NCBI GenBank assembly: GCA_947647735.1
Contig: CANSLJ010000004.1
Location: 124,001 to 188,000, forward strand
Direction of reading: 5' to 3'
Source: an uncultured bacterium
Lineage (GTDB): Bacteria > Bacillota > Clostridia > Lachnospirales > Lachnospiraceae
Length of the DNA stretch: 64,000 bases
Both the position numbers and the translations under genes were made by a program. Of the stretch, positions 53,842-64,000 are shown piece after piece. Under the pieces are notes generated by a model, which was not told the DNA's origin, did no database searches, and was given only the letters and a program-made list of their open reading frames with translations. The stretch's first letter is position 1. The number at the start of each line of letters is the position of its first letter.

Positions 53842-54720
53842 TCAGCCGCAGTTTCCGCATCCGCCGTGATGTGTATCTCCTTCTTCAAGACGAAGCATCG
53901 CCCTGCCTTCTTCCGTCTTATACTGCTGCTGACGCTTCATAGCATTGTCGAAATCCACCAAATGTCCGTCAAACTCCGGTCCGTCCACACAGGCAAACTT
54001 CACTTCGCCGCCCACCAGAACACGACAGGCACCGCACATGCCCGTGCCGTCCACCATGATCGGATTCAGGGAAACCACAGTCGGCAGGTTCAGCTCCTTT
54101 GTCAGCTTACATACAAACTTCATCATGATCATCGGGCCGATAGCGATGCAGACATCATACTGTTTTCCCTCGTCCACCAGATCCTGGATCACCTTTGTCA
54201 CCATGCCGGATCTGCCGTAGGAGCCGTCGTCTGTGGTAATATAAAGATTTCCGGCAACTGCCTTCATCTCCTCCTCCATGATCAGAATATCCTTTGTCTT
54301 GGCGCCGACGATCACATCCGCCAAAACGCCCTGCTCCTTCAGCCATTTCACCTGAGGATACACCGGCGCCGTGCCAACGCCGCCTGCCACAAACAGGATC
54401 TTCTTCTGCTTTAAGGATTCGATATCCTCCTCACAGAGCTCCGAGGGACGTCCTAAAGGACCCACGAAATCCCGGAAAAAATCCCCTTTATTCAGCGCCG
54501 TCATTCTCTTTGTCTCCGCGCCCACTGTCTGGAAAACAATCGTTACCGTGCCTGCTTCCCTGTCATAATCACAGATCGTCAGAGGAATACGCTCCCCCTC
54601 ATCATCCATGCGGACAATGACAAACTGCCCCGGCAGACAGTTTTTGGCAACCCGCTTCGCACTCACGACCATTTTAAAGATCGTGTCATTCAACTGCTCC
54701 TTTTCAATAATCTCAAACAT
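53842..54720 (-). CDS. nfnA: NfnA-like FAD/NAD-binding [2Fe-2S] subunit
   Basis: A 292-residue ferredoxin reductase-like protein. FAD-binding region: PGQFVIVRMDDEGERIPLTI. NAD-binding: FVAGGVGTAPVYPQVKWLK. The C-terminal [2Fe-2S] Cys set lies in GTGMCGACRVLVGGEVKFAC, followed by VDGPEFDGHLVDF. A Gly/His/Cys tail (HHGGCGNCG) follows. This is the small subunit of NfnAB or the SudB/PyrK-like family. ATG 54720 has AAAGGGAATA. It precedes the large subunit by 56 bp on the same strand, so they are cotranscribed. Confidence 0.88.
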   Translation of the reverse strand: MFEIIEKEQLNDTIFKMVVSAKRVAKNCLPGQFVIVRMDDEGERIPLTICDYDREAGTVTIVFQTVGAETKRMTALNKGDFFRDFVGPLGRPSELCEEDIESLKQKKILFVAGGVGTAPVYPQVKWLKEQGVLADVIVGAKTKDILIMEEEMKAVAGNLYITTDDGSYGRSGMVTKVIQDLVDEGKQYDVCIAIGPMIMMKFVCKLTKELNLPTVVSLNPIMVDGTGMCGACRVLVGGEVKFACVDGPEFDGHLVDFDNAMKRQQQYKTEEGRAMLRLEEGDTHHGGCGNCG

Positions 54721-54892
54721 AGTATTCCCTTTCCAGCGCACATTACCGCGCTTTTCGTATTCGTTTTTTCTCTTATGATGAAAGCGTTTTTTCGCTTCTT
54801 ATCCTGTTTTGTATTCCGGCAGATTCCGGACAACACCCCTGCTGAAAGACCGCAGCACCGCATACGCTGTTTCCCGTATATTTTCACATCCT

Positions 54893-56329
54893 TTAAAATC
54901 CCTGCCGCAGAAGCTCCGTACTCAAGGCAAAATTGCTGGTGCGCATATCATAATGGGTGCCGTACAAAGGCAGATTGTAGATTCCCACCGCATAATAACT
55001 GCCGGTCTTCTCACGGCTTCCGTCAGGATTTTCTATGTATTCCGAAAAGATATAAAAATCACCCTCGTCCTCGATGTTCACACAGCAGGCGAACACATAG
55101 ACCATCCTCCTGGGGTCTTCCGCAGAGATCGTACCATACAGATCAACGATCCTCCCCGTCTCCAGCATATAATGCAGGATAACAGCCTGGGCATCCTCCT
55201 TCGTATAATCCGAGATCAGCTCCAGATGATAATTACGCACCGTGATCTCACTGGACACGCTGTTCTCATCTATCGCCACAAAACGGAAAGAGCTGTCCCC
55301 CAGAGGCATCGGCAGAAAGCCGTTGTACATATCGCTGAGCCCGTCCGGCTCGCTGCCATCCGTCGTATAGTAGATCTGGCAGCCCTCCTCCGCCTCCACA
55401 TGAAGCATCTGAGGAGTATAAAAATCTCCGCTGTAGGCATCCACCTCCGGCGCAAAAGGTGCGGAAACGTCCACCTGATATACCGCTTTCGCATAGGGGC
55501 TTTTAATGCCGTACTCATTGATAAACACCGCCGTGATCTCGTACTCCCCCGACTCCAGAAAGATCGGTGAAATGTACTCCCGTGAATAGCGGTCCGGATT
55601 GCTGCCATCCATCGTATAATAAATGTGCCCGTTTGTATTGCTCAATATCTTTAACGGGACCACCTCATTATAAGCGCCCTCCACATAATTAAATTCCGGC
55701 GTATTCGCCATATATTTGGAATATTTTTCCTGAATTGAGGTTTCCGGACAATCCTGCAGCAGCGTATTGATCTGCTCGTACTGCTCCCTTTCTTCATAAT
55801 AAGCAATGATCTGCTCATATCCCTGTATCAGCCTGTCTCTTGAGACGTGCTCATATCTGACAATTTCATAGAGAGTTTCCATATAGGCCTTCTCATCACC
55901 GATCTCCCTGTAACAGACTGCCATCTCCAGCTTGATATCCTCATAATCTCCACCGGAATCCAGCGCGCTCCGCAGGCTGATCAGCGCCGCCTCATAATCT
56001 TTCTCCTCGATTTCAGCCAGCGCCGTTTTGATCTGATAATCGGCGGACTTAAAATATGCTGTCACGGAAAAATAAGCCACAAGAACGATCAGGGCCAGCA
56101 CAAAGACACAGCCTAGGCTGAGTACAAACAGGTTCTTCTGTTTTTCATGCCCGCCGTCCGGCTCTTCGGATTTTGTTTCTATTAAGGTTTCTGCCACACC
56201 GGAGAGAGATTCTGTTATGCTGTTTTCCACTTCAGGCTCGAAATCCGGTACGATCTGCACTTCAAGGCCGCAGTAATCACAGTAAAGATGGCCTTCCGGA
56301 ATTTCTCTGCCGCAATCCGGGCATATCAT
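54893..56329 (-). CDS. Zinc-ribbon membrane protein with chitobiase-C-type beta repeats
   Basis: A 478-residue protein. It has an N-terminal zinc ribbon (MICPDCGREIPEGHLYCDYC), a linker, and one membrane helix (LSLGCVFVLALIVLVAYFSV). A TPR-like helical stretch follows (AEIEEKDYEAALISLRSALD). Then come two chitobiase/Fn3-associated beta repeats recognisable by IYYTMDGSNPDRYSREYISP and IYYTTDGSEPDGLSDMYNGF. The C-terminal domain is unrecognised. AGGAG precedes ATG 56329. Such chimeras occur in Lachnospiraceae; function unknown. Confidence 0.8.
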   Translation of the reverse strand: MICPDCGREIPEGHLYCDYCGLEVQIVPDFEPEVENSITESLSGVAETLIETKSEEPDGGHEKQKNLFVLSLGCVFVLALIVLVAYFSVTAYFKSADYQIKTALAEIEEKDYEAALISLRSALDSGGDYEDIKLEMAVCYREIGDEKAYMETLYEIVRYEHVSRDRLIQGYEQIIAYYEEREQYEQINTLLQDCPETSIQEKYSKYMANTPEFNYVEGAYNEVVPLKILSNTNGHIYYTMDGSNPDRYSREYISPIFLESGEYEITAVFINEYGIKSPYAKAVYQVDVSAPFAPEVDAYSGDFYTPQMLHVEAEEGCQIYYTTDGSEPDGLSDMYNGFLPMPLGDSSFRFVAIDENSVSSEITVRNYHLELISDYTKEDAQAVILHYMLETGRIVDLYGTISAEDPRRMVYVFACCVNIEDEGDFYIFSEYIENPDGSREKTGSYYAVGIYNLPLYGTHYDMRTSNFALSTELLRQGF

Positions 56330-56373
56330 GAAACACTCTCCTTTCACTCAGCATTTTTCCACTAACGTTCATT

Positions 56374-57231
56374 CTAGCATATTTCTCGGGATAAGTCTAC
56401 CGATGCGATACAGTTGCTCATCAGCATCGCGATAGTCATAGGACCGACACCGCCCGGGACAGGCGTGATCGCGCTGCATTTCGGCGCAACACTGTCAAAA
56501 TCCACATCCCCGCAGAGTTTCCCGTTTTCATTCCTGTGAATGCCCACATCGATGACCGCCGCGCCCTCTTTTACATAATCTGCCGTGATAAATTTCGGTT
56601 TTCCGATAGCCGCCACAAGGATATCCGCCCGCCTTGTGATCTCTTTTAAGTTCTTCGTTCTGGAGTGGCATACCGTCACCGTCCCGTTTTCTCGAAGGAG
56701 CAGCAGCGCCGCCGGTTTCCCCACGATATTACTCCTGCCGATCACAACACATTCTTTTCCGGCGATCTCAATACCGCTGCGCTTTAACAGCTCGATAATA
56801 CCCGCCGGCGTACAGGATACAAACCCCTTCTGCCCTGTGCAGAGCGCTCCGGCGCTCATGGGATGGAAACCGTCCACATCCTTTTTCATATCAATAGCCT
56901 GTATCACCTTGTCTTCATCGATCTGCTCCGGCAGGGGAAGCTGTACCAGAATACCGTTTACGGATGTGTCCGCATTCAGCTTCTCTATCAAAGTAAGCAG
57001 TTCTTTCTCCGTGGTCTCTATCGGCAGCTCAAATGATAAAGATTTTATACCGCACTCCTCACAGGCACGCTTTTTATTCCTGACATAGACACTGGATGCC
57101 GGATCGCTGCCGACCTGCACCACCGCCAGCGTGATCTCAATGCCCTGCTCCCTGTACTGTTCCGCTTTTATACGGCATTCCTCCTTGATCTGTCCGGAGA
57201 TTGCCTTGCCGTCAATAATCTGATAACTCAT
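56374..57231 (-). CDS. folD: Bifunctional methylenetetrahydrofolate dehydrogenase/methenyltetrahydrofolate cyclohydrolase FolD
   Basis: Interconverts 5,10-methylene-, 5,10-methenyl- and 10-formyl-THF. The 285-residue length is normal. Motifs are VGSDPASSVYVRNKKRACEE with the catalytic Lys, GILVQLPLPEQIDED, CVVIGRSNIVGKPAALLLL for NADP and TPVPGGVGPMTIAMLM at the end. ATG 57231 has AAAGGG at good spacing; 27 codons upstream are in frame but not needed. fhs lies 86 bp upstream, so this is a one-carbon pair. Confidence 0.97.
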   Translation of the reverse strand: MSYQIIDGKAISGQIKEECRIKAEQYREQGIEITLAVVQVGSDPASSVYVRNKKRACEECGIKSLSFELPIETTEKELLTLIEKLNADTSVNGILVQLPLPEQIDEDKVIQAIDMKKDVDGFHPMSAGALCTGQKGFVSCTPAGIIELLKRSGIEIAGKECVVIGRSNIVGKPAALLLLRENGTVTVCHSRTKNLKEITRRADILVAAIGKPKFITADYVKEGAAVIDVGIHRNENGKLCGDVDFDSVAPKCSAITPVPGGVGPMTIAMLMSNCIASVDLSREIC

Positions 57232-57317
57232 GTTTTCCCTTTCCGATACTGATATATCTTCTGAAATACTGCTTCCATTACCACATATATCCATATATGT
57301 CTGATTTTCCAAATACC

Positions 57318-58985
57318 TTAGAACAGTCCCGTGATCACGCCATCCGCATCCACGTCGATCCGGAATGCCGCCGGACTCTTCGGCAGTCCCGGCATGGTCA
57401 TCACCGCACCTGTGAGCACCACCACAAAACCGGCGCCTGCGGACACATAAGCTTCCCTGACATTCACAGTGAATCCTTCCGGCCTTCCAAGAAGAGATGC
57501 GTCATCGGACAGAGAATACTGTGTCTTTGCCATACACACCGGCAGATGCCCGAAACCCAGCTTCTCGAGCTGTGCAAGCTGTTTTGCAGCGGATGCCGCA
57601 TAGGAAACACCTGCCCCGCCATAGATCTCCTTCGCGATCATTTCTATCTTTTCCTTCAGGGATAAACCGTCTTCATATAATACATGGAAATCGCTCTTTT
57701 TATCCAGCGCCGCCAACACCTTCCCTGCCAGTTCGATGCCGCCTTCGCCGCCCTTTTCCCAGACTTCGGAGAAAGCGAACTCACAGCCTCTCTCCTCACA
57801 GAATTCCTTCACATAAGACAACTCCGCCTGCGTATCCGTCAGGAAGGTATTTAATGTCACCACCACGGGAACGCCGTACTTTTTCAGATTTTCGATATGT
57901 TTCTCCAGATTGACAATACCGGCCCGCAGCGCTTCCAGATTCTCTTCCCTGAGATCCTCCTTTTTCACACCGCCGTTATATTTCAGTGCCCGCGCGGTTG
58001 CCACCAGCACCACCGCATCCGGAGCAAGGCCCGCCATACGGCACTTGATATCAAAAAATTTCTCCGCTCCCAGATCGGCGCCAAAGCCCGCCTCCGTGAT
58101 GCAGTAATCCGCCATCTTCAGCGCTGTCCTCGTGGCGCGCACCGAATTACAGCCGTGAGCGATATTGGCAAAGGGACCGCCGTGCACCAGCGCCGGCGTG
58201 TGTTCCAGCGTCTGGATCAGGTTCGGCTTCATGGCGTCTTTTAAAAGCGCCGCCATAGAGCCCACCGCCTGCAGATCCGCAGCCGTCACCGGTTTTCCGT
58301 CCAGATCATAAGCGACAACGATCCTGCCAAGCCGTTCCTTCAGATCCTGCATATCCTCCGCAAGGCAGAGCACCGCCATGATCTCGGATGCCACTGTGAT
58401 TACAAAATGGTCTTCCCTCACAAATCCGTCCGCCTTGCTGCCAAGTCCCACAACCACATTGCGGAGCACCCTGTCATTCATATCCAGACACCGCTTCCAG
58501 ACGATATTCCTCGTATCGATCCGCAGCGCGTTGCCCTGCTGGATATGATTGTCAAGCAAAGCCGCCAGCAGATTGTTGGCGGAAGTGATGGCATGGAAAT
58601 CACCGGTAAAATGGAGGTTCAGATCTTCCATCGGCACTACCTGGGCATAGCCGCCGCCTGCCGCGCCGCCCTTAATACCAAAACAGGGACCAAGGGAAGG
58701 CTCCCTGAGGGCGATAACCGCGTTTTTTCCGAGCTTTCCAAAAGCTTCCCCCAGACCGACCGTGGTGGTTGTCTTTCCCTCGCCCGCCGGAGTGGGATTG
58801 ATCGCCGTCACCAGGATCAGTTTTCCGTCCTCTTTATCCCGCAGGGAATGAATATACTCTTCGGATAGTTTCGCCTTATACTTCCCGTATAATTCCAGTT
58901 CCTCCGCCGGAATGCCGCACTTTTCCGCGACCTTCACAATAGGTTCCAAAACCGCTTCCTGTGCAATCTCAATATCTGTTTTCAT
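57318..58985 (-). CDS. fhs: Formate--tetrahydrofolate ligase
   Basis: ATP-dependent formylation of THF by formate, the entry of formate into one-carbon metabolism and the methyl branch of the Wood-Ljungdahl pathway. 555 residues. Motifs: [20 protein letters not shown] (P-loop), [40 protein letters not shown] and a closing [29 protein letters not shown] precedes the ATG. No acetyl-CoA synthase genes are seen, so a purine/serine role is equally possible. Confidence 0.98.
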   Translation of the reverse strand: MKTDIEIAQEAVLEPIVKVAEKCGIPAEELELYGKYKAKLSEEYIHSLRDKEDGKLILVTAINPTPAGEGKTTTTVGLGEAFGKLGKNAVIALREPSLGPCFGIKGGAAGGGYAQVVPMEDLNLHFTGDFHAITSANNLLAALLDNHIQQGNALRIDTRNIVWKRCLDMNDRVLRNVVVGLGSKADGFVREDHFVITVASEIMAVLCLAEDMQDLKERLGRIVVAYDLDGKPVTAADLQAVGSMAALLKDAMKPNLIQTLEHTPALVHGGPFANIAHGCNSVRATRTALKMADYCITEAGFGADLGAEKFFDIKCRMAGLAPDAVVLVATARALKYNGGVKKEDLREENLEALRAGIVNLEKHIENLKKYGVPVVVTLNTFLTDTQAELSYVKEFCEERGCEFAFSEVWEKGGEGGIELAGKVLAALDKKSDFHVLYEDGLSLKEKIEMIAKEIYGGAGVSYAASAAKQLAQLEKLGFGHLPVCMAKTQYSLSDDASLLGRPEGFTVNVREAYVSAGAGFVVVLTGAVMTMPGLPKSPAAFRIDVDADGVITGLF

Positions 58986-59027
58986 CTTCCTTCCCTGCCC
59001 TTTCTGTTGAATATTTATTTTTTCCGC

Positions 59028-62000
59028 TCAGACCGATTCCTCCACAAAACTCTCAAACTGCTCCGGACTCATCAGCACTTTCCTCGGCTTCGTCCCTTCT
59101 TCCTCGCCGACCACGCCGGCTTCGCAGAGCTGATCCATGATCCGCGCCGCCCGGTTGAAACCGATCTTAAATACCCTCTGCAGCATACCGATGGATGCCT
59201 TATCCTTTTCAATAACAAACTTCCCGGCCTCCACAAAGTATTCGTCAAACGCCGAGGCACCATCCGCCGCCGGACCTCCTGACGCGGCAGATGCGGTTTT
59301 CATCTGCTGCTCGATATCAGGACTGTACTGTGTAATGATATTCTGGTCCTTCAAAAAGTTTACCACATCTTCCACTTCATCGTCGGAAATAAATGCCCCC
59401 TGAATCCTTGCCGGCTTCGGATAGCCCTGAGGATAGAACAGCATATCACCCTTCCCGAGCAGCTTTTCCGCCCCCACCATATCGAGGATCGTTCTGGAAT
59501 CCACACCGCTGGATACCGCAAAAGCGATACGGCTCGGCATATTCGCCTTGATCAGCCCTGTGATAACATCCACCGAAGGACGCTGGGTGGCAATCACAAG
59601 ATGGATACCGGCAGCTCTGGCGAGCTGTGCCAGACGGCAGATGGACTCCTCCACCTCCCCCGGCGCCACCATCATCAGATCCGCAAGCTCATCCACGATG
59701 ATCACGATCTGGGGCATCTTTGCCGGTGCATCAGGCACGCCCTTTTTCTGCTGCTGTTCCGCTTTCTGATTATACCCCTTCAGGTCACGCACGCCCTGTT
59801 CCGCAAACTTGTTATACCGCTCGGTCATCTCCGCCACACCCCAGTGCAGAGCGGCGGCAGCCTTCTTCGGATCTGTCACCACCGGCAGAAGCAGATGCGG
59901 GATCCCGTTGTAGACGCTGAGCTCAACCACCTTGGGATCGATCATGATCAGCTTCACATCCTCCGGATGGGCTTTATACAAAATACTCATAATGATCGTA
60001 TTGATGCAGACAGACTTACCGGAACCGGTCGCCCCGGCGATCAGCACATGGGGCATCTTTGCGATATCTGTCACCACAACTTTGCCGCCGATATCCTTCC
60101 CCACCGCAAAGGCAAGCCTGGAGGCAAAATTCCGGTATTCTTCCGATTCCACCAGATCCCGGAATGCCACCATGGAATTCTCCTTGTTCGGCACCTCGAT
60201 GCCCACCGCCGCTTTTCCGGGTATGGGCGCTTCAATACGGATGTCCGTCGCCGCCAGATTCAGCTTGATGTCATCCGCCAGCCCTACGATCTTGCTGACC
60301 TTTACCCCCTGTTCCGGTTGCATCTCAAACCGGGTTACAGAAGGCCCCTGACTGATCTCCGTCACTGTCACCTTGACACCGAAAGTTTCCAGCGTCTGCT
60401 GAAGGCGCAGCGCCGTATCCTTCAGTTCCTTATTATTGTCCTTCGCTGTATTTTTTCCTTTTTTTAACAGGGTAACCGGCGGAAACATATATTGTTTCGG
60501 AGGCGCCGACGGCTTTTTCGGCAGCCCCTTTTCGTTGAGACTGATGCTCACGTCATTCCGTTTTACCGTGTTCCGATCTGCTGGGAGAGCTCCCGGCCTG
60601 CCCGCCTCCTGCATAGAGGAAGATTTTGCCGGTGAAAATTCCGTGATGGGCTCCGGCATCTTCGCCCGATCCTTTTCCCTGAAATCGAAGGCCTGCTCTG
60701 CCGGCTTCTGCCTTCCGTTTTCCGGTTCCGACATTCCTGAATCACCCGCAGATTCCGGCTCCGACATTCCGTATTCCGACATATCTGAATCCATGATCCC
60801 TGTTTCTGACGCCCCGTATTCCGACATATCTGAATCCATGATCCCTGACTCTGACGTCCCGTATTCCGTCATACCTGAACCTGCGGCCCATGTCTTCGAC
60901 ATCCCGGCATCTGCAATTTCCGCCTCCGGCATCCCGGAATCCTCCCCGTCAAACTCCGTCACGCGGATACGCGGCTCATGATATACTGCATCTCCAGAAT
61001 CCCTGTCTCTTCTGACCAGATCCTCGTAGGATATCTCCTGCACCTCGTCATTCTCCGCTTCCCGGCGGTAAATAGGGCGCTGTTCCTTTGGTTCCTCATA
61101 GACAGGCTCCTGCGCCACGACATCCTGTACCCGGATCTCATGCATCCCGTTCCGGTCTTCCACCGGCTCTTCCTTCGCCGTCAGTGTGGTATCCAGCATC
61201 ACACCCCGGCTTCTTTTATTCATGCGCAGGATCTTTTCATCTTCCTTCTCTTCCTTCAAAAGCCGTTTTTCCCGCTCTTTTTCCTCCAGCAGTGCCTGCT
61301 TTCTCCGTGCCTTCTCCTCCTGCTCCTGTCTCCTTCTTTGCTCCTTCTCCTCCAGTTCCTTCTGCCTTCTTCTGTCTCTCTCTTCCTGCTCTTCTCGCCT
61401 TTTTCTCTCCCGCTCTTCCAGTTCTTCCTGCCGTTTTAAATTGCGCTCCTCCTGCTCGATCCGGCGCTGCTCGGCACGCTCTTTTCTTTCCGCCCGAAGC
61501 CTCTCCAGCCGTTCCAGAGAACTTTCTCCATTCTCTGTATCTTCATCGTATGCTTCCTGGTATCTCGCCTCTTTGGTGCGAACCCGCTCCGCGATATACC
61601 TGCTGCTCTTTTTCGCGCCTCCGATCACGGAACGCTCCGTCAAAAGCACAACGCAGATCAGCCCCAGCACGATCACCAGCAGCACTGTCCCGATCATGGA
61701 CAGATAGTGAAAAGACAGATACGCAAAGGAACCGGACAATGCGCCGCCCCCGTTATGCTTCTCTGCCGCCCCTTTATATAACGTAATAAGACTGTAATTT
61801 TCCATCTCGGAAAGACGCCCCGCAAATAATTCACAGAGCATTGACAAAAGAATATAAAGAACCACACCGGAGATCAGCTTTCTCTTTGCCGCCCAGCTTC
61901 CCTGATTGCTTATGTTAAAGATCACCGCTATAAAAATAAGAAGCGGCGTGATATAGGCAGGCAGTCCGAAAAGCCCGAACTGGACATTGCTGAGAATTTC

Positions 62001-62216
62001 TCCAAAACTCCCCATAATGCCGAAATTGCATAAAAATAAGAACACACAAAGAGCAAACCCTGCTATCAGCAGGACTTCCTGCAGGAGTTTACTGCTGAAC
62101 TCCTCCTCCTGCACCGCTTTCTTCTTTGCCGCTGTCTGTCTGCTTCTGCTGTTTTTATTATTGGAAGAACCGGAACGGCTCCCCTGTTTTCTTCCCGTAC
62201 TGCCGGACGCTGCCAT
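59028..62216 (-). CDS. ftsK: DNA translocase FtsK/SpoIIIE
   Basis: A 1062-residue DNA pump for chromosome segregation at division and sporulation. N-terminus: four membrane helices (about residues 50-200). A very long linker (about 220-600) follows. Its first part is a dense Glu/Arg/Lys single helix or coiled coil ([20 protein letters not shown] type); its second part holds Met-Ser-Glu repeats. The motor shows [19 protein letters not shown] (Walker A), [20 protein letters not shown] (Walker B) and [18 protein letters not shown]. The gamma winged-helix domain closes ([20 protein letters not shown]). ATG 62216 has GTGAGG. Confidence 0.95.
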   Translation of the reverse strand: MAASGSTGRKQGSRSGSSNNKNSRSRQTAAKKKAVQEEEFSSKLLQEVLLIAGFALCVFLFLCNFGIMGSFGEILSNVQFGLFGLPAYITPLLIFIAVIFNISNQGSWAAKRKLISGVVLYILLSMLCELFAGRLSEMENYSLITLYKGAAEKHNGGGALSGSFAYLSFHYLSMIGTVLLVIVLGLICVVLLTERSVIGGAKKSSRYIAERVRTKEARYQEAYDEDTENGESSLERLERLRAERKERAEQRRIEQEERNLKRQEELEERERKRREEQEERDRRRQKELEEKEQRRRQEQEEKARRKQALLEEKEREKRLLKEEKEDEKILRMNKRSRGVMLDTTLTAKEEPVEDRNGMHEIRVQDVVAQEPVYEEPKEQRPIYRREAENDEVQEISYEDLVRRDRDSGDAVYHEPRIRVTEFDGEDSGMPEAEIADAGMSKTWAAGSGMTEYGTSESGIMDSDMSEYGASETGIMDSDMSEYGMSEPESAGDSGMSEPENGRQKPAEQAFDFREKDRAKMPEPITEFSPAKSSSMQEAGRPGALPADRNTVKRNDVSISLNEKGLPKKPSAPPKQYMFPPVTLLKKGKNTAKDNNKELKDTALRLQQTLETFGVKVTVTEISQGPSVTRFEMQPEQGVKVSKIVGLADDIKLNLAATDIRIEAPIPGKAAVGIEVPNKENSMVAFRDLVESEEYRNFASRLAFAVGKDIGGKVVVTDIAKMPHVLIAGATGSGKSVCINTIIMSILYKAHPEDVKLIMIDPKVVELSVYNGIPHLLLPVVTDPKKAAAALHWGVAEMTERYNKFAEQGVRDLKGYNQKAEQQQKKGVPDAPAKMPQIVIIVDELADLMMVAPGEVEESICRLAQLARAAGIHLVIATQRPSVDVITGLIKANMPSRIAFAVSSGVDSRTILDMVGAEKLLGKGDMLFYPQGYPKPARIQGAFISDDEVEDVVNFLKDQNIITQYSPDIEQQMKTASAASGGPAADGASAFDEYFVEAGKFVIEKDKASIGMLQRVFKIGFNRAARIMDQLCEAGVVGEEEGTKPRKVLMSPEQFESFVEESV
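60772..60881 (-). repeat. 45-bp tandem repeat inside the ftsK linker
   Basis: Units begin at 60772, 60817 and 60862, each 45 bp. Two complete units are nearly identical and the third is partial. Each codes 15 residues of the type SEYG-SE-GIMDSDM, so copy-number change keeps the frame. The linker continues with more diverged Met/Ser/Glu motifs. Confidence 0.8.
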
Positions 62217-62271
62217 AGATTGCCTCACTTCAAAAAATTCCGCAGACAAATGTAAATTGCCCGCGAAATTT

Positions 62272-62299
62272 AGTCTACCACAAAAATATTTATTTGTCA
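62272..62299 (-). promoter_or_regulatory. Candidate promoter of ftsK
   Basis: On the minus strand, TGACAA (62299-62294), 16 bases, TAGACT (62277-62272). The -35 element overlaps the stop codon of the MATE gene. The start codon is about 55 bases further on. Confidence 0.45.
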
Positions 62300-63637
62300 T
62301 CCATCAATCTTCCGCATTACCGCACGATACAGGATCACTGCCGTTGCCGCCGTAATAAATTCAGAAACCCAGAACCCATGCCAGACACCGGCGGCGCCGA
62401 ACATGCGGCTCAGTATCCATGCCGCAGGCAGGATGATGCCCGCATAGCGAAGCAGAGAGATCACAAAAGACATCACGCCGAAGCCCAGTCCCTCCAGTGT
62501 TCCGCACACCACCACAGATACGGCGGACACGATAAACCCGCTGCAGATGATGCGGAGCGCGGCGGCGCCGGCACGGATCGTCGCTTCATTTTCCGAAAAC
62601 ATACCGATCAGATCCTGCGGGATCAGCAGGCACAGGATCGTCCCCACCGCCATCACAATAAACGCCAGATAAAGTGCTGTTCTGAATATCTCCCGGACAC
62701 GTTTCAGGATACCTGCGCCGTAATTATAAGCAACCAGCGGACGGATTCCCTGAACGATCCCGTTTGCCGTAAGATAGATGAACGTCTGGAGTTTATAGTA
62801 GACTCCCAGGATCAATACATCCACCTCGGAAAATGCCACAAGAATGGAATTCAATACCGTGATCAGAAGAGAAGGCAGCGCCTGATTGAGGATTGCCGGA
62901 ATACCGATACTGTAAAGCCTGCCTGCCATGTTCCTGTACTGCCACCCTTCCCTCAGAGAAAGACGCAGTCCGAGCATCCCCTTTTTGCAGGCAACAAGAT
63001 AGCAGACAAGTGTCACCACCTGCCCGATGACCGTGGCAATGGCGGCGCCCCGGATTCCCATAGCCGGACAGAAACCGATACCAAAGATCATGACCGGATC
63101 AAGAATGATATTCGTCACACATCCGGCGATCATACTGAACATAGCGATCCTGACATGCCCCACTGCCTGGAACAGCTTTTCATAGATCAGTCCGACCTGT
63201 CCGATAAAAAGGCACCCGAATACGATACTCCCGTACTCCCTGCCATAATCAATGATCGTCTGGCTGCCGGTAAAACTCCGCAGAAAGGGCACCGTCGCGA
63301 TCACAAGCCCTGTTGTCAGAAAAAGAGAATGCACCAGGGACAAAAGCAAACTGAGAGAAGCCGCCCCGTCCGCATTTTTCTTATTTCCCTCCCCCAGAAA
63401 GAAAGCCGTTACCGCGTTTGCCCCCACACCAAAACCGATGCTCACAGCTCCTGCAAAGTTATGCAGCGGAAATACCAGCGAGATCGCTGTCATGGCGTCC
63501 TCGCTGATCTTCGCAATGAAAAAGCTGTCAACAATATTATAGAGAGAATTGATCAGCATGGACAACACCATCGGTATCGCCATAGACATCACAAGCGGCA
63601 GGATTTTTTGTGTTTTCATATAAGTCTGGTCCATCAT
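62297..63637 (-). CDS. MATE family efflux transporter
   Basis: A 446-residue, twelve-helix MATE transporter. [20 protein letters not shown] is helix 1 and [20 protein letters not shown] the family start. [20 protein letters not shown] is in the first half; [19 protein letters not shown] is the second-half signature. It is driven by Na+ or H+ and exports cationic compounds in most studied cases; the substrate here is unknown. ATG 63637 has GGAGGAACG; a 36-codon longer frame is unlikely. A leader of about 190 bases with palindromes precedes it. Confidence 0.93.
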   Translation of the reverse strand: MMDQTYMKTQKILPLVMSMAIPMVLSMLINSLYNIVDSFFIAKISEDAMTAISLVFPLHNFAGAVSIGFGVGANAVTAFFLGEGNKKNADGAASLSLLLSLVHSLFLTTGLVIATVPFLRSFTGSQTIIDYGREYGSIVFGCLFIGQVGLIYEKLFQAVGHVRIAMFSMIAGCVTNIILDPVMIFGIGFCPAMGIRGAAIATVIGQVVTLVCYLVACKKGMLGLRLSLREGWQYRNMAGRLYSIGIPAILNQALPSLLITVLNSILVAFSEVDVLILGVYYKLQTFIYLTANGIVQGIRPLVAYNYGAGILKRVREIFRTALYLAFIVMAVGTILCLLIPQDLIGMFSENEATIRAGAAALRIICSGFIVSAVSVVVCGTLEGLGFGVMSFVISLLRYAGIILPAAWILSRMFGAAGVWHGFWVSEFITAATAVILYRAVMRKIDG

Positions 63638-63783
63638 CGTTCCTCCTTTTTTTCCAATAAAAAAGCCCCAGCGCCTGCCGGGATATAAATCCCCCGCAAA
63701 CTCTGTGGCGAAAAAAGATCTCTCTGAAAAATCCACTCCCGGCATCCCCGGGTTTTATAGAAATATAAAATGTATTATCATTT

Positions 63784-63806
63784 CCGGAAATTCCGGCGGA
63801 TATCCG
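63784..63806. promoter_or_regulatory. Two adjacent palindromes in the MATE gene leader
   Basis: CCGGAAATTCCGG (63784-63796, perfect 6-bp arms) is followed directly by CGGATATCCG (63797-63806, a perfect 10-bp palindrome). They lie about 27-50 bases downstream of the -10 element of the MATE promoter and suit operators for a dimeric repressor. Elsewhere in the leader a CCCGG hairpin and a GGGAT hairpin can be drawn, but no known riboswitch was recognised. Confidence 0.4.
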
Positions 63807-63832
63807 CTTTCCTTTTCCTTACAGCCAATATA

Positions 63833-63861
63833 AGATAACATACCTGACTCTGCCGTGTCAA
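63833..63861 (-). promoter_or_regulatory. Promoter of the MATE gene
   Basis: On the minus strand, a consensus -35 TTGACA (63861-63856), 17 bases, then TTATCT (63838-63833). It is divergent from the plus-strand promoter ~30 bases away. Confidence 0.6.
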
Positions 63862-63890
63862 GAAAAACAGGCATAACACAATCACAATCA

Positions 63891-63919
63891 TTGTATTCTC
63901 CCTGTCCGCATGATAAAAT
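63891..63919 (+). promoter_or_regulatory. Promoter of the gene at the right edge
   Basis: TTGTAT (63891-63896), 17 bases, TAAAAT (63914-63919), about 40 bases before the ATG at 63958. Confidence 0.5.
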
Positions 63920-63957
63920 AGCGAGCATAGATTTTTTTATATATGAGGTTACTCAAA

Positions 63958-64000
63958 ATGCTGCATTACGTTTTCAGATTTTCTGTCATAATATTGATAC
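63958..64000 (+). CDS. Start of a plus-strand gene cut by the window edge
   Basis: ATG at 63958 with GAGG upstream opens a frame of 14 codons (MLHYVFRFSVIILI) to the end of the window. It is divergent from the MATE gene with facing promoters. Divergent placement beside an efflux gene often means a regulator, but the peptide visible is hydrophobic and no family can be named. Confidence 0.45.
   Translation, partial: MLHYVFRFSVIILI

Noticed and set aside
62294..63688. A 464-codon plus-strand open frame opposite the MATE gene
   Set aside because: It mirrors the MATE gene codon by codon, is rich in His, Arg and Gln as antisense frames are, and has no ribosome binding site.
63640..63780. Riboswitch in the MATE leader
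   Set aside because: Some short hairpins can be drawn, but no conserved core of any class I know (guanidine, THF, fluoride) is visible.

Overview
The window looks like chromosome from a spore-forming member of the Clostridia, most likely the Lachnospiraceae. The basis is gene content: a sporulation yqfC-yqfD-phoH-(pgpH)-ybeY cluster, an FtsK/SpoIIIE translocase, an NfnAB-like electron-bifurcating transhydrogenase pair, fhs-folD, many lipoproteins with short Lys-rich signal peptides, and Lachnospiraceae-type WG-repeat, AAA/PD-(D/E)XK and Rpn-family proteins. No rRNA, tRNA, CRISPR array or complete IS element was seen. All recognised genes lie on the minus strand except a COG2509-type flavoprotein (21.7-23.5 kb), a small XRE regulator (49.9 kb) and a gene start at the right edge.

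Layout. 1-10 kb holds mismatch repair (mutL, mutS) and miaB. mutL and mutS are separated by three accessory genes and a 136-bp element with perfect 23-bp inverted termini. 10.1-11.45 kb holds a NUDIX hydrolase and a compact type III toxin-antitoxin locus: promoter, two tandem ~47-nt repeats, terminator hairpin, then a ToxN/CptN-like toxin gene whose N-terminus is out of frame. 11.5-17.4 kb holds proA and proB separated by nucleoside phosphorylase, 5-formyl-THF cyclo-ligase and AlkD-type repair genes. 17.4-26.6 kb has a CapA-like/DUF3160 pair, flavoproteins and a DUF3990 (ADP-ribosyltransferase-like) gene pair. 26.7-34.2 kb is a flippase, the sporulation/RNA maturation cluster and nth. The PgpH relative in it has lost most of its HD phosphodiesterase domain.

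34.2-50.2 kb, between nth and rlmH, is the accessory part. It has lipoproteins, an AAA/PD-(D/E)XK protein, two paralogous WG-repeat lipoproteins around a possible papain-like protein, a decayed Rpn-family gene, and a cassette of a WYL-domain regulator, a 397-aa protein of unknown family and a 725-aa protein (duplicated helical domain plus predicted beta-propeller). The cassette and an adjacent XRE gene are bracketed by two near-identical hairpins, and a 16-bp palindrome sits at the likely WYL promoter. This is the best candidate here for an undescribed system; its function is unknown and a defence role is only inference.

50.2-64 kb returns to core functions: rlmH, two zinc-ribbon membrane proteins, a SIMPL-domain protein, nfnB/nfnA, folD/fhs, ftsK and a MATE transporter divergent from a gene cut by the window edge.
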